The position numbers and the translations under genes were made by a program. Below, one piece after another: positions 1 to 7,632 of a stretch of DNA of 13,581 bases. The stretch's first letter is position 1; every line of letters starts with the position of its first letter. This DNA comes from Candidatus Eiseniibacteriota bacterium (GTDB lineage: Bacteria; Joyebacterota; Joyebacteria; Joyebacterales; Joyebacteraceae). The DNA lies in assembly GCA_030638405.1 (NCBI GenBank), contig DAOWER010000224.1, forward strand, positions 1-13,581, given 5' to 3'. Under the pieces are notes generated by a model that worked only from the letters and a program-made list of their open reading frames with translations, did no database searches and had not been told where the DNA came from.

Positions 1-375
1 AACAAGGAAGTGCCCAACTTCCCGTTGTGGCTGGCGCCGATCCAGGTTCGCATCATCCCGGTGTCCGACAAGCACCACGCGTACTGCGAGTCGCTCCTCG
101 AGAAGATACCGTTCCGCGTCGATTTCGACGACAGGGACATGAGTGTGGGGAAGAAGATCCGCGAGTCCGGACGACACTGGGTCCCCTACACGATCGTCAT
201 CGGAGACCGCGAGGTCGGCGGCGACGAGCTGACCGTGCGCATCCACGGCGGCGAACAGCGGCAGTTCTCGCTCGACCAGCTCAACGAGACCATCAGACAG
301 GAGCTCGCGGGCAGGCCCTACCGGCCGCTCAACGTGCCGGCGCGCCTGTCAGAACGCCCGATCTTCGTCGGCTGA
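1..375 (+). CDS. thrS: Threonyl-tRNA synthetase, C-terminal fragment (5' end outside window)
   Basis: The frame is open from the first base of the window (N-K-E-V-P-N-F-P-L-W) and ends at TGA 373-375, so the gene begins to the left. The 124 visible residues are the anticodon-binding domain of a class II aminoacyl-tRNA synthetase. The run PLWLAPIQVRIIPVSDKH, the DDRDMSVGKKIRE segment and the VPYTIVIGDREV strand are typical of ThrRS, which charges tRNA-Thr with threonine in the cytoplasm. The protein continues past the usual bacterial end with a tail containing RPLNVP and LSERPIF. From memory this resembles the tail of archaeal-type ThrRS more than the standard bacterial form. The GTG at position 10 is internal and is not a start. 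A metallo-hydrolase gene follows 59 bp downstream on the same strand. The ThrRS identity is secure; the archaeal-type assignment is an inference. Confidence 0.9.
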   Translation, partial: NKEVPNFPLWLAPIQVRIIPVSDKHHAYCESLLEKIPFRVDFDDRDMSVGKKIRESGRHWVPYTIVIGDREVGGDELTVRIHGGEQRQFSLDQLNETIRQELAGRPYRPLNVPARLSERPIFVG

Positions 376-434
376 GCGGCGGGCCGCACTCCGGGCCAGG
401 TCCATCAATAGCCAGAACCCTCGGGGGTGAGAGA

Positions 435-1202
435 ATGGAACATCCAGGTCTCGGAGTCCCTCGTACGCACGACTTCGGCAACGGCGTGCACGCGATCCTC
501 GACATGGAGACCATCGCCGACGTGCACGCGGCGAACGTGGGCATCATCTCAACCGCGAGGGCGCAGGTCTTCATCAACTCGGGGCAGACGGAGGCTCAGG
601 CCGGGTTCGTCTGGGACTACATCCAGGCGAAGGCCCCGAGGAGAGAGATGAGCTATGTCATTCTCACGCACCACCACCTGGACCACTGCTTCGCCACGAG
701 CTTCTTTGACGACAGGCACGCGCTGATCTACGGACACAAGTCGTTCGGTTCCTGCATGGCCGAAATGCGCAAACACCTCGGGGCGAATGACTACCGCGAG
801 ATGGTGGAGGCGTTCCTCAAGATAGACAGCGAGACGTGCCAGAGGTACGTTGGCGCGGTACATCCCATATCGCCTCACCGACACGTCGGAGAGGAGACCT
901 CGATCGCCATCAACGGTGAAGAGGTGACCATCCTGCACCTGCCCGGGCACACGGAATCGGAGCTGGTCGTCTACCACCCCAGGACCCGTATCCTCTTCGC
1001 CGGCGATGCCATCAACGAGCGCGCCGGCCCCGTCACGATGTTCGGCGACGCGGGCGACTGGCGGAGGTGGGTCGCGGGGCTGGAGAAGCTCAGGAAGCTC
1101 GAGATCGAGACCATCGTCCCGGGCCACGGGGAGATATGCGGTCCGGACATCATCGACGACCACATCGTCAGGTTGGAAAAGAAGATCGCCGAGGCGGTCT
1201 GA
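435..1202 (+). CDS. Metallo-beta-lactamase-fold hydrolase
   Basis: This 255-residue protein belongs to the metallo-beta-lactamase superfamily of dinuclear metal hydrolases. The signature HHHLDH lies at residues 79-84 (H-x-H-x-D-H). The next ligands are His172 in PGHTE, Asp191 in FAGDA and His231 in VPGHGE, so all five expected metal-binding motifs are present. There is no signal peptide, so it is probably cytoplasmic. The family covers glyoxalase II, lactonases, beta-lactamases and others, and the sequence does not reveal the substrate. The ATG at 435 is chosen because GGGGGTGAG lies just upstream and because residues encoded before it in the same frame are arginine-rich low-complexity sequence with no family resemblance. 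It follows thrS by 59 bp and may be co-transcribed with it. Confidence 0.88.
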   Translation: MEHPGLGVPRTHDFGNGVHAILDMETIADVHAANVGIISTARAQVFINSGQTEAQAGFVWDYIQAKAPRREMSYVILTHHHLDHCFATSFFDDRHALIYGHKSFGSCMAEMRKHLGANDYREMVEAFLKIDSETCQRYVGAVHPISPHRHVGEETSIAINGEEVTILHLPGHTESELVVYHPRTRILFAGDAINERAGPVTMFGDAGDWRRWVAGLEKLRKLEIETIVPGHGEICGPDIIDDHIVRLEKKIAEAV

Positions 1203-1612
1203 CGACCACCCCGGCGGCTCCGGCGCGCATCTCGTACTGTCCCCGACTTACTGCCGGCCGGCCCCTAGCGGCGGTCACGCGCTCACGCAGGGTAGTATGA
1301 TGACTTCGTCGAGGAGACCGGCCAGCGTTTCTCACTGACCCGGGCATCTCGGAACTCCCGCATCCATCCTCTGCTCGCGGCTCGTCCCGCCCGGGTTCTG
1401 TTCGCTCCCTGAAGGAGCGGTACCGGGGGCGCGGCTGATCCCCCCGCGCACCCCGGCACCACCTTTGAGTCGTCGTCTGCCTCGGCCGCCCTGGCGCGTC
1501 CCGCTGTTCAGGCCAGAGAGAGTGTCCACTGCGGGAACGCGGAATGTTCTGCGGCTTCTTACTCGGCTGCCGACGGCTAGGACCCTCCCGGGGAGAAGAG
1601 TCCGGCGGCGAC
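1203..1612. other. Convergent gene-free region with hairpins
   Basis: This 410-bp GC-rich stretch lies between the ends of the converging metallo-hydrolase (+) and C25 protease (-) genes. No convincing coding frame is present: the arginine/glycine-rich open frames on both strands lack family features and good ribosome sites. It holds two adjacent hairpins at 1404-1460 and a weaker CTCC/GGAG-type hairpin just after the protease stop (about 1579-1602). None is followed by a clear T-run, so no textbook intrinsic terminator can be named for either gene. The likeliest role is 3' untranslated sequence for both genes. A structured RNA cannot be excluded. Confidence 0.6.
1404..1460 (-). other. Pair of adjacent strong hairpins, possible 3'-UTR structure or terminator
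   Basis: The first arm pair is 1444-1460 with 1419-1434. It forms 16 base pairs with a single bulged base and a nine-base loop. Read on the - strand the only irregular pair is a G-T wobble; on the + strand the same position is an A-C mismatch, so the structure fits a - strand RNA better. Immediately after it on the - strand comes a second hairpin, GCTCC / GGAGC (1404-1408 with 1414-1418), with a five-base loop. The pair lies about 150 nt downstream of the protease stop codon. No U-tract follows, so a standard rho-independent terminator is not supported. Confidence 0.4.
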
Positions 1613-4042
1613 TCACCTTAAGAGCGTCATCTTCCTCTCGAAGAGCTCACTACCGACGACCATCCGGGCGAAGTAGGTGCCCGATGACACGTCCATCCCC
1701 GACGAGTCCCGACCGTCCCATCGGACGGACGAGACGCCGGGCTCAACTTCAGAATCGATAAGCACGGTCACGCGACGGCCTGAAACGTCGTACACCGCGA
1801 GCGTCACATGCTCGCGGGAGCCGAGGCTGAACGCCACGCTCGTCGCGGGGTTGAATGGATTCGGGTAGTTCTGGTGCAGCACGGTCACGCGCGCGGGTTC
1901 GGTCCCGTCGGCGACGCCGGTTCCGCCGCTCTCGATGTCCACCGACGATCCGTAGGGGATGCAGTTCTTCCCCGTGACCGTGACGGTTACGTTCGACGCG
2001 TTGCCGGGCTCGAACGTGACGACCGCGTCTCCTCCGGCGCTCGTTCCAGTGACCTCATAGACAGAACCGTCAGCGCTCGCCACACACACGGTCGCGCCGT
2101 CGACCGGCGAACCGTCCACCGCCACCGCCACGACCATCGTGACGACGCCACCGGACGTCTCCACGACTTCGGGGTGGACCACCGTCAGCGCGGCGGGAGT
2201 GTCCGTCCACACCGGCATTTCGGGGTCGCCGAGGAGGTTCAGCCCGTACATCGCGTAGCGCATGTAGTCATCGGAAACGGCAGCTCCGACGTACTGGTGC
2301 TTGGCATCGGCGTGGACCACGCCGGCGTGTACGAGATCTCTCGTGAACAGTGACGCGAAGAACTCCCTGCTGTAGAGGTCCGACACGCACTGTCCCGGGT
2401 AGCCGGGGCAGCCCCACCCGTAACGAGAGTTGCCCACGTACGCCACGCCCCCGCCGTTCGGGTTCACCAACCAGTGTTCGCCGAAGGTGTCGTGGTCGAC
2501 GGCCGCCGACCAGCAGCCGACCGAGTACCACAAGCCCCCGCGAGTACCATTATTCAGGTTGTCGAGGTGCAGTGTGGTCAGGTCGCCCGTGCCGACGCTT
2601 GCCTTCGTGGTGCTCGCGTGGCCCTCGTGCATCACGAGCCCATAGCCTTCGTCGAGGGCGTCGAGCGCGGTGGCCACGTACAGGTTGCCGTCCCGCTGAT
2701 AGAGCTTCGTTATGGGCGCGAACCGCGCCGGGACGGATTCATCGTCGATGATATCGAGAGCGACGCCCCCGTCGGTGTAGGGGTCGGGCGAATCCCACAT
2801 GATCTCGCCCAGGAAGAGCATCTTGAGCTGGAAGTCGTCCCAGACCTGGAAGGGAGCGCCCTCGTAGGCGAGCACCTTTTCCACGAACGTCGCGGCCTCC
2901 GCGGGACTGCTCACCGGAGCGCGCCCCACGAAGACATCCGAGTACATGTCGATGCCGTCTTCTTCTATCTCGCCCCACCTGTCGTCGCCGTCGTCGTTCC
3001 ACGTTCCGTCCAGGTCGGCGTAGTAGAGGTCACTGGGAATGCCTTGATCGTAGAAGAAGTCGTAGGCGTGGCGGGCCGGAACGATGTTCGTGTCTCCTCC
3101 GAGGAGGACCCACGAGATTCCGTGGACGTCACGATAGGTTCCGATGCAGGACCTGATCCGCTCGGCCTCGTCCGCCCCCTCATAGAACGGGTTAGCCGCG
3201 ATGTCCTCGAGCGTCACGATCTCGGCCCCGACCCCCTTCAGCGTTTTCCAGTCTGCCAGGGGCTGGAACTCGTCCGCGAAGTCGGCGGGAGTGATCACGA
3301 GATAGTCGATGCTGCCGGCTCTCGTCTCCGTCCGGATGCTGTCCGTGTAGCGGGACATCTCGTCGTCGTTCTCGACCATCCGCGCGACCGCCGAGGTCAC
3401 GACGAGGCCAGGCGCGGCTCCGTTCAAGAGCCGCGCTCCACCCTCGTCCGCCGACTCGGTCGCGACGGCGATCTCTACGTTGGTGTGAAGGATGAGCGCG
3501 CCCGTTGAGCGCACGTACTGAAGCGGCGTGACGCGAACTGTGGCGATCCGGTATCCGCCCAGCGAGCCCTCCCCGGCCAGTCGAGCCACCTCGAGGGGGT
3601 AAGGGAGCTCTGGATCATATGTGCGTCTGCTCGGCTGGGGAAGTTCCGCTTCCCTCTGCGAGGAGAACCTGACTGGCCGGGGTGCAGGCAGCAGGTCGTA
3701 GCTGCCGGGGATACTGACCGTCCCGCTCAGGGAGGTCTCTATATCGGTGCAACTGGAACCCGGTGGAAGGAGGAGCTGGACGTAGAAGACAGGAAGCATG
3801 GGCTCGGCGGGTTCGGTCGTGTGGACGGCGCCCTCGATCGATACGAGATCGTAGCCCTCGTGCTCCACGAATTCCAGCTGCGCAGAGTCTAGCACCAGGG
3901 TTGCCACCACCTCGGCGGTAGAGGCAGCAGCGGCGAGAGCAGGAATGGCGACGAGCAGCACCAGAACTACGATCAGAGATCGGGGGTGCGCCGTCCGGGA
4001 GTCCCCACCGTTGGCGAGAGCCTTCGTGCGTCCTGTCAGCAT
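1613..4042 (-). CDS. Secreted C25 (gingipain-type) cysteine protease with C-terminal FlgD-like Ig domain
   Basis: This is an 809-residue secreted endopeptidase of the caspase-like clan CD. Residues 22-40 form a hydrophobic signal segment ending in an alanine-rich cleavage region. A propeptide-like beta-rich part runs to about 230. The C25 catalytic domain (about 245-610) contains the acidic loop W-N-D-D-G-D-D-R-W-G-E (348-358), a likely calcium site, the catalytic His475 in HEGHAS and the nucleophile Cys510 in SVGCWS. An Ig-like module (about 620-705) and a FlgD-type Ig domain starting at QNYPNPFNP (about 724) complete it. This ending is typical of exported proteins in FCB-type phyla and is often a secretion or surface-sorting module. 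Start choice: ATG at 4042 has GAGGAAG four bases upstream. ATG 4057 is possible. The longest frame begins at TTG 4084, inside the T-run of the leader hairpin, and is unlikely. The gene has its own promoter (4145-4173). Its substrate is unknown. Confidence 0.9.
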   Translation of the reverse strand: MLTGRTKALANGGDSRTAHPRSLIVVLVLLVAIPALAAAASTAEVVATLVLDSAQLEFVEHEGYDLVSIEGAVHTTEPAEPMLPVFYVQLLLPPGSSCTDIETSLSGTVSIPGSYDLLPAPRPVRFSSQREAELPQPSRRTYDPELPYPLEVARLAGEGSLGGYRIATVRVTPLQYVRSTGALILHTNVEIAVATESADEGGARLLNGAAPGLVVTSAVARMVENDDEMSRYTDSIRTETRAGSIDYLVITPADFADEFQPLADWKTLKGVGAEIVTLEDIAANPFYEGADEAERIRSCIGTYRDVHGISWVLLGGDTNIVPARHAYDFFYDQGIPSDLYYADLDGTWNDDGDDRWGEIEEDGIDMYSDVFVGRAPVSSPAEAATFVEKVLAYEGAPFQVWDDFQLKMLFLGEIMWDSPDPYTDGGVALDIIDDESVPARFAPITKLYQRDGNLYVATALDALDEGYGLVMHEGHASTTKASVGTGDLTTLHLDNLNNGTRGGLWYSVGCWSAAVDHDTFGEHWLVNPNGGGVAYVGNSRYGWGCPGYPGQCVSDLYSREFFASLFTRDLVHAGVVHADAKHQYVGAAVSDDYMRYAMYGLNLLGDPEMPVWTDTPAALTVVHPEVVETSGGVVTMVVAVAVDGSPVDGATVCVASADGSVYEVTGTSAGGDAVVTFEPGNASNVTVTVTGKNCIPYGSSVDIESGGTGVADGTEPARVTVLHQNYPNPFNPATSVAFSLGSREHVTLAVYDVSGRRVTVLIDSEVEPGVSSVRWDGRDSSGMDVSSGTYFARMVVGSELFERKMTLLR

Positions 4043-4082
4043 CCAGCTTCCTCGCATCTTCCGGTTCCCAGTTGAGACAGAC

Positions 4083-4122
4083 AAAAATAGGCCTTCGACA
4101 ACCTTGTTCAGGTCGAAGGCCT
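4083..4122 (-). terminator. Intrinsic-terminator-like hairpin in the leader of the C25 protease gene
   Basis: On the - strand, arms 4112-4122 and 4089-4099 (AGGCCTTCGAC / GTCGAAGGCCT) form a perfect 11-bp stem with a 12-base loop. They are followed by AT and then a run of five T (4083-4087). It sits about 15 nt downstream of the predicted transcription start and about 40 nt upstream of the protease ATG. It could be an attenuator controlling read-through into the protease gene, or the terminator of the upstream operon that ends at 4311. A six-codon frame (ATG at 4126-4128, stop at 4108-4110) runs into the 5' arm; whether it is translated is unknown. Confidence 0.7.
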
Positions 4123-4144
4123 TCCCATCCCCAGCACACTTATT

Positions 4145-4173
4145 ATGATATCACAGGATGTGCAATCTGTCAA
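4145..4173 (-). promoter_or_regulatory. Sigma70-type promoter of the C25 protease gene
   Basis: On the - strand the -35 box is TTGACA (4168-4173, perfect match) and the -10 box is TATCAT (4145-4150, five of six), separated by exactly 17 bp. Transcription would start near 4138 and give a leader of about 95 nt before the chosen ATG at 4042. Confidence 0.75.
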
Positions 4174-4181
4174 CAATTGTT
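4172..4181. promoter_or_regulatory. Palindrome overlapping the -35 box, possible operator
   Basis: AACAATTGTT is a perfect 10-bp palindrome. It overlaps the upstream edge of the -35 box at 4168-4173, a usual place for a regulator site. It is AT-rich in an otherwise very GC-rich window. Ten bases is short, so chance remains possible. Confidence 0.35.
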
Positions 4182-4310
4182 CGTAGCGGTGTCTCCTTTT
4201 TGCGCAAGGGCCCGTGGCACGGGGGCTTTCTCACCAGCCCGCCCTGCTCAATAGTTGAACAGGTTCTGGACCGTGCCCGGCGCTGCTCACCAGGTCGCTC
4301 CCCCTGTCAC

Positions 4311-5111
4311 TCACCTCGCGAACAACGCCTTGACCCGCCCCCAGGTCGTCTCCTCGACCGGCTGTTCCACCCACCACGGGTCGTAGTCAATCGTAGCGTA
4401 GATGTCGGGGTTGTCCGCGCTGTCGCGAATCCCCTGCGCGATCTCCCCCTCGACGTCCGTCCCCCACCAGTTGTTCTGGCAGTTGATGGTCCTGGCAGGC
4501 TCCGGATAGGCCATGACATACACGTTCCAGCTGGTGTTGCCGTAGATGTTGTTGTTGGTGATTCCCGGGTTGCTCGCGTTGCCGCTGATGGTCACTCCAT
4601 CGTGGCAGGCGTAGATGTCGCACCTCTCGACCGTCGGGCTTGCGCCCGCGCAGAAGATCCCGGAACCGCTGCAGCTGCGAATGGTGCAGTGATAGATCCA
4701 CGGGGCCGGGCTGGAGTCGTTAACTCTCAAGCCCTGATACCCGTACTCCACCGTGCAGTATTCGAACGACGACTGGTTGGTCCCGCTAACCTCTATCCAC
4801 CCCCAGTCGCCCGGTTGTGGAGTTCCGGCGTTCGAGGTGATGAGAACGCGATTCCCGGGTTCTCCCTCTACCTTGATAGCGCTGCCCGGCTCCGTTGAGA
4901 GATCGTAGTCGGCGTCGAACGCGACGGTGACGCCTGCCTGAATGCTCAGCGTGCTGCTGTTGGTGACCTCCACGCTCGCCTGAATGATGTATGGGCTCCC
5001 CGCGGGCGTCCATGAATCAGAGGACGTGATGTCACCGGTGATATACGTGTCCCCGTGAACGGTTCCCGCAGCAAGAGCCAGGACAAAAACAGTGATCGCT
5101 AACGTCCTCAT
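4311..5111 (-). CDS. Secreted right-handed beta-helix protein
   Basis: This is a 266-residue exported protein. Residues 1-20 are a clear signal peptide (M-R-T-L, hydrophobic core, then A-A-G-T-V-H-G before D21). The rest is short repeating beta-strand turns rich in N, G, S and C, such as IYHCTIRSCSGSGIF, VERCDIYACHDGV and ITNNNIYGN. These are typical of parallel beta-helix (PbH1) repeats. The closing NNWWGT motif is common in polysaccharide-binding or lyase-like beta-helices of environmental bacteria. No catalytic residues can be assigned, so a surface or carbohydrate-binding role is only a guess. The ATG at 5111 is chosen because GGAGGT lies six bases upstream and because it begins the signal peptide. 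It starts 14 bp after the thiL stop, so it is probably co-transcribed with thiL. Confidence 0.8.
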   Translation of the reverse strand: MRTLAITVFVLALAAGTVHGDTYITGDITSSDSWTPAGSPYIIQASVEVTNSSTLSIQAGVTVAFDADYDLSTEPGSAIKVEGEPGNRVLITSNAGTPQPGDWGWIEVSGTNQSSFEYCTVEYGYQGLRVNDSSPAPWIYHCTIRSCSGSGIFCAGASPTVERCDIYACHDGVTISGNASNPGITNNNIYGNTSWNVYVMAYPEPARTINCQNNWWGTDVEGEIAQGIRDSADNPDIYATIDYDPWWVEQPVEETTWGRVKALFAR

Positions 5112-5125
5112 AGCTGCACCTCCCA

Positions 5126-6130
5126 TTACCGAGCCGCGGACGAGGAACCCAGGTGCTCGAATCCTGTCCGCAGCAGCGGCTCGTCTGTGCAGCCTGCCCT
5201 TAGCAGCCTGCAACCCATATCTGCGTCGACCACAGCGCCGATCGCCGTTACCCTTGAACCTGTCACAGCCTCGACGTGCTCGGTCGTACGCGCCACCTCC
5301 GCCGATGGGATCGCAGCAACCAGCTCAAACTCCTCTCCGCTCGCCAATGCCAGCTCGAGTGGGTCGACGCCGAGTCGCTCGGCAACGTCGAACGCACACG
5401 GCGCCACCGGGATCCTGTCCGCCTCGAGAACGATCCCGACGTTGCTCTCTTCAGCGATGTGCCAGACGTCCGACGACAGCCCGTCGCTCACGTCTATCAT
5501 GGCGTGTGGGGTCGCCACTTCAATAAGTGCCTGGGCTTCCGCGACACGAGGCACCGGCGCCAGGTGACGTCGCTTCGCATCAGGCACGCCCCCGTCCTCC
5601 GGCAGGCAGCCCGCGAGCGCGCGCAGGCCGGCCTCCGATCCACCGAGCTCTCCTGTCACGACAAGTGCGTCGCCCACGACGGCACCCGCCCGCGTCACCA
5701 CGTGTTCGCGGCCGACGGACCCCGTGAGCGCGACGGATACCACGAGGCCGGCGGGCGAGCTCACCGTGTCTCCGCCGACGACCTCGGCTCCGTAGCGGCG
5801 GCACACGTCGAGCGCGCCGCGATAGAGCGCGTACACATCATCGTCTGTCATGTCGGGGGGAACGCAGATGGAGAGGACCGCGCGCGTGGGGAACCCGCCC
5901 ATGGCGGCCACGTCACTGACGTTGGCCACCATGCACTTGGCGCCTATCTCCTCGAACGTCGCGTAGTCGCGGCGGAAGTGAACGTCCTCGACGAACGCGT
6001 CGCAGGTCAGAAGCTCCAGCTGCCCGGGCGGTTTGTAGACCGCCGCATCGTCACCCAAGCCGACCAGCGTCCCGTGACCGGGTGGTCCGACGGCCTTTCG
6101 GATCCTCTCTATGAGATCGAACTCGGCCAC
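5126..6130 (-). CDS. thiL: Thiamine-monophosphate kinase
   Basis: ThiL phosphorylates thiamine monophosphate with ATP to make thiamine pyrophosphate, the last step of cofactor synthesis, in the cytoplasm. The 334 residues are close to the usual length of about 325. Family motifs appear in order: GLGDDAAV (24-31, Mg-ATP binding), DAFVEDVHF (44-52), NVSDVAAMGG (70-79), GGDT (119-122) and DVSDGLSSD (213-221). These are hallmarks of the AIR-synthase-like N- and C-terminal domains. The start is GTG at 6130, with GGGAG seven bases upstream. No other thiamine-synthesis gene is present in the window. It follows the M20 hydrolase gene after 75 bp and precedes the beta-helix gene by 14 bp. Confidence 0.93.
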   Translation of the reverse strand: MAEFDLIERIRKAVGPPGHGTLVGLGDDAAVYKPPGQLELLTCDAFVEDVHFRRDYATFEEIGAKCMVANVSDVAAMGGFPTRAVLSICVPPDMTDDDVYALYRGALDVCRRYGAEVVGGDTVSSPAGLVVSVALTGSVGREHVVTRAGAVVGDALVVTGELGGSEAGLRALAGCLPEDGGVPDAKRRHLAPVPRVAEAQALIEVATPHAMIDVSDGLSSDVWHIAEESNVGIVLEADRIPVAPCAFDVAERLGVDPLELALASGEEFELVAAIPSAEVARTTEHVEAVTGSRVTAIGAVVDADMGCRLLRAGCTDEPLLRTGFEHLGSSSAAR

Positions 6131-6205
6131 GCTACCGCTCCCGCTCCGTCATTGCCGTGGGTGCCGATCACGCTCCGGAGCCTCGACTCCGCCCTGGGTT
6201 CTCTG

Positions 6206-7393
6206 CTACAGCTCTTCCAGGCAGATCATGGCCGCGCGCGCCATCACGGCCGCGCCGACCCACAGCCCTTTCTCGTCGATGTCGAATTTCGGGTGATGCC
6301 AGGGGTGCACGATGCCCTTCTTCTTGTTGCCCGTCCCGAGGCGCAGCATCATACCCGGCACCTCGTTGACGAAGTAGGCGAAGTCCTCACCGCCCATCGA
6401 CGGCTCGTCGATCTCGACGACGCTGCGCTTACCGAAGAGCTCCTGCGACGCGCGTCGCACCACCGAGGTGATCGCGGTGTTGCACGTCAGGATGGGATAC
6501 CCGTCTCTGAAATCGAACTCGTAGCCACCACCGGCCGACTTGGTGATCTGGTTCGTCAGGCGGTCAATCATCTTCACGCCCTTGCGACGGTCCGCGGCGT
6601 AGAGCGTCCGGAGAGTTCCCTCCATGTCGACCCGGTCGGCGATGATGTTCTGCCTGTATCCACCCTTGATGGTCCCAATGGTGACGACCACGGGATGGGT
6701 GGGGTTGATCATCCTGCTCGGGATGGTCTGGAGCGCAGTAATGACCTGCGCCGAGAGGGCGATGGCGTCCACGCCGAGGTGAGGCTTGGCCCCGTGAGAG
6801 GCGGTGCCGAGTACGGTCAGGGTGAAGTCGTCCGCCGCCGCCATCATCGGTCCTTCTCGAAGACCTATCTTCCCGGCCGGTACGGTGGGGTCAACGTGAA
6901 CCCCGATGACGAAGTCGACCTTCGGCTTTCTGAGCACGCCCTCCTTGATCATCGGCATGGCGCCGCCCGGCGGAGCTTCCTCAGAGGGCTGGAAGAAGAA
7001 CTTGACGTTCCCGCGGAGGGTTCGCCGCTCCTTGGCAAGGAGCATGGCCGCACCCAGAACGGTGGTCGTGTTGCCGTCGTGCCCACACGCGTGCATCACG
7101 CCGTCGACCCTGGACTTGTATGGCTTCGTGTTCTGTTCCGTGATGGGCAGAGCGTCCATGTCGCCCCTGAGCGCGACTGTCTTCCCGGGAGCACCACCGC
7201 GCAGGAGACCGACGACCCCCGTCTTGGCGACTCCCGTCTTGACCTCGATCCCCGCCTGCCGCAGCGTCTTCGCGACGAACTCCGACGTGCGCTTCTCCTG
7301 ATACGCAAGCTCTGGATACATGTGTATCTGTCGCCGGATCCTGGACAACTTCGGCGCCAGGCTCTCCGCCTTCTCGACCAAACCCTTAGGCAT
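6206..7393 (-). CDS. M20-family amidohydrolase (hippurate / N-acyl-amino-acid hydrolase type)
   Basis: This is a 395-residue zinc-type metallohydrolase of the M20D branch, which cleaves N-acyl or amide bonds of amino-acid derivatives. Motifs in order are RGDMDALP (76-83), HACGHDG (101-107, metal-binding Cys103 and His105), QPSEE (135-139, catalytic Glu), GVHV (164-167), ASHGAKPHLGVD (198-209, dimerisation-domain His), GGEDFAYF (from about 334) and HPWHHP (363-368). There is no signal peptide. The substrate cannot be fixed; relatives act on hippurate, N-acetyl amino acids, indole-acetyl amino acids and N-acetyl-diaminopimelate. The ATG at 7393 has GGAGGG just upstream. The preceding 66-aa gene ends 15 bp before it, so the two are probably translated from one mRNA. 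Confidence 0.9.
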   Translation of the reverse strand: MPKGLVEKAESLAPKLSRIRRQIHMYPELAYQEKRTSEFVAKTLRQAGIEVKTGVAKTGVVGLLRGGAPGKTVALRGDMDALPITEQNTKPYKSRVDGVMHACGHDGNTTTVLGAAMLLAKERRTLRGNVKFFFQPSEEAPPGGAMPMIKEGVLRKPKVDFVIGVHVDPTVPAGKIGLREGPMMAAADDFTLTVLGTASHGAKPHLGVDAIALSAQVITALQTIPSRMINPTHPVVVTIGTIKGGYRQNIIADRVDMEGTLRTLYAADRRKGVKMIDRLTNQITKSAGGGYEFDFRDGYPILTCNTAITSVVRRASQELFGKRSVVEIDEPSMGGEDFAYFVNEVPGMMLRLGTGNKKKGIVHPWHHPKFDIDEKGLWVGAAVMARAAMICLEEL

Positions 7394-7408
7394 CGTCCCT
7401 CCAGTTCA

Positions 7409-7609
7409 TCAGTCTTCCTGCTGCTCGTCCCCGGAACCGTCCTTGTCGCGTGCTCGTTTGGCCTGCACCGCGCCCGCGGCCCCTGCGATGATGAAGAACA
7501 CGCCGGCCCCCATGAGACCCCAGTTGTCCGTGCTTATCCCCACCGCCACCAGCCCACACCCGATGACGATAAGCGCGACCAGGTTGGGCCTTCGCTTCTT
7601 CCCTGCCAC
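7409..7609 (-). CDS. Small two-helix membrane protein, function unknown
   Basis: This 66-residue protein has a basic N-terminus (A-G-K-K-R-R) and two hydrophobic stretches, about residues 10-26 and 30-48, joined by a short polar turn. A charged, soluble C-terminal tail rich in D, E and Q follows. This suggests a hairpin in the inner membrane. The start is GTG at 7609, with GGGAG six bases upstream. It lies 23 bp after the NAD(P)HX repair gene and 15 bp before the M20 gene, so it is within the operon. I do not recognise the family, and the neighbours do not reveal a role. Confidence 0.72.
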   Translation of the reverse strand: MAGKKRRPNLVALIVIGCGLVAVGISTDNWGLMGAGVFFIIAGAAGAVQAKRARDKDGSGDEQQED

Positions 7610-7632
7610 AAGTTACTCCCGTTCTTCCCGGT

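Noticed and set aside
27..434. N-terminal extension of the metallo-hydrolase in the same frame.
   Set aside because: It overlaps the ThrRS coding end in another frame and is arginine-rich without family similarity. A good ribosome site precedes ATG 435.
1388..1402. RNase P RNA 3' end (ACAGAACCCGGG on the - strand).
   Set aside because: None of the other conserved RNase P segments is found on either side.
1441..1545. Signal recognition particle RNA on the - strand: a patch around 1444-1490 resembles the GCC-AGGCAG and GTGCCGGG parts of 4.5S RNA.
   Set aside because: The invariant GGTCCGGAAGGAAGCAGC loop region is missing where it should be, so the match is partial and probably chance.
4201..4233. 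Hairpin GCCCGT-GGC-ACGGG with a short T-rich stretch on the + strand.
   Set aside because: No + strand gene ends nearby and the T-run is weak.
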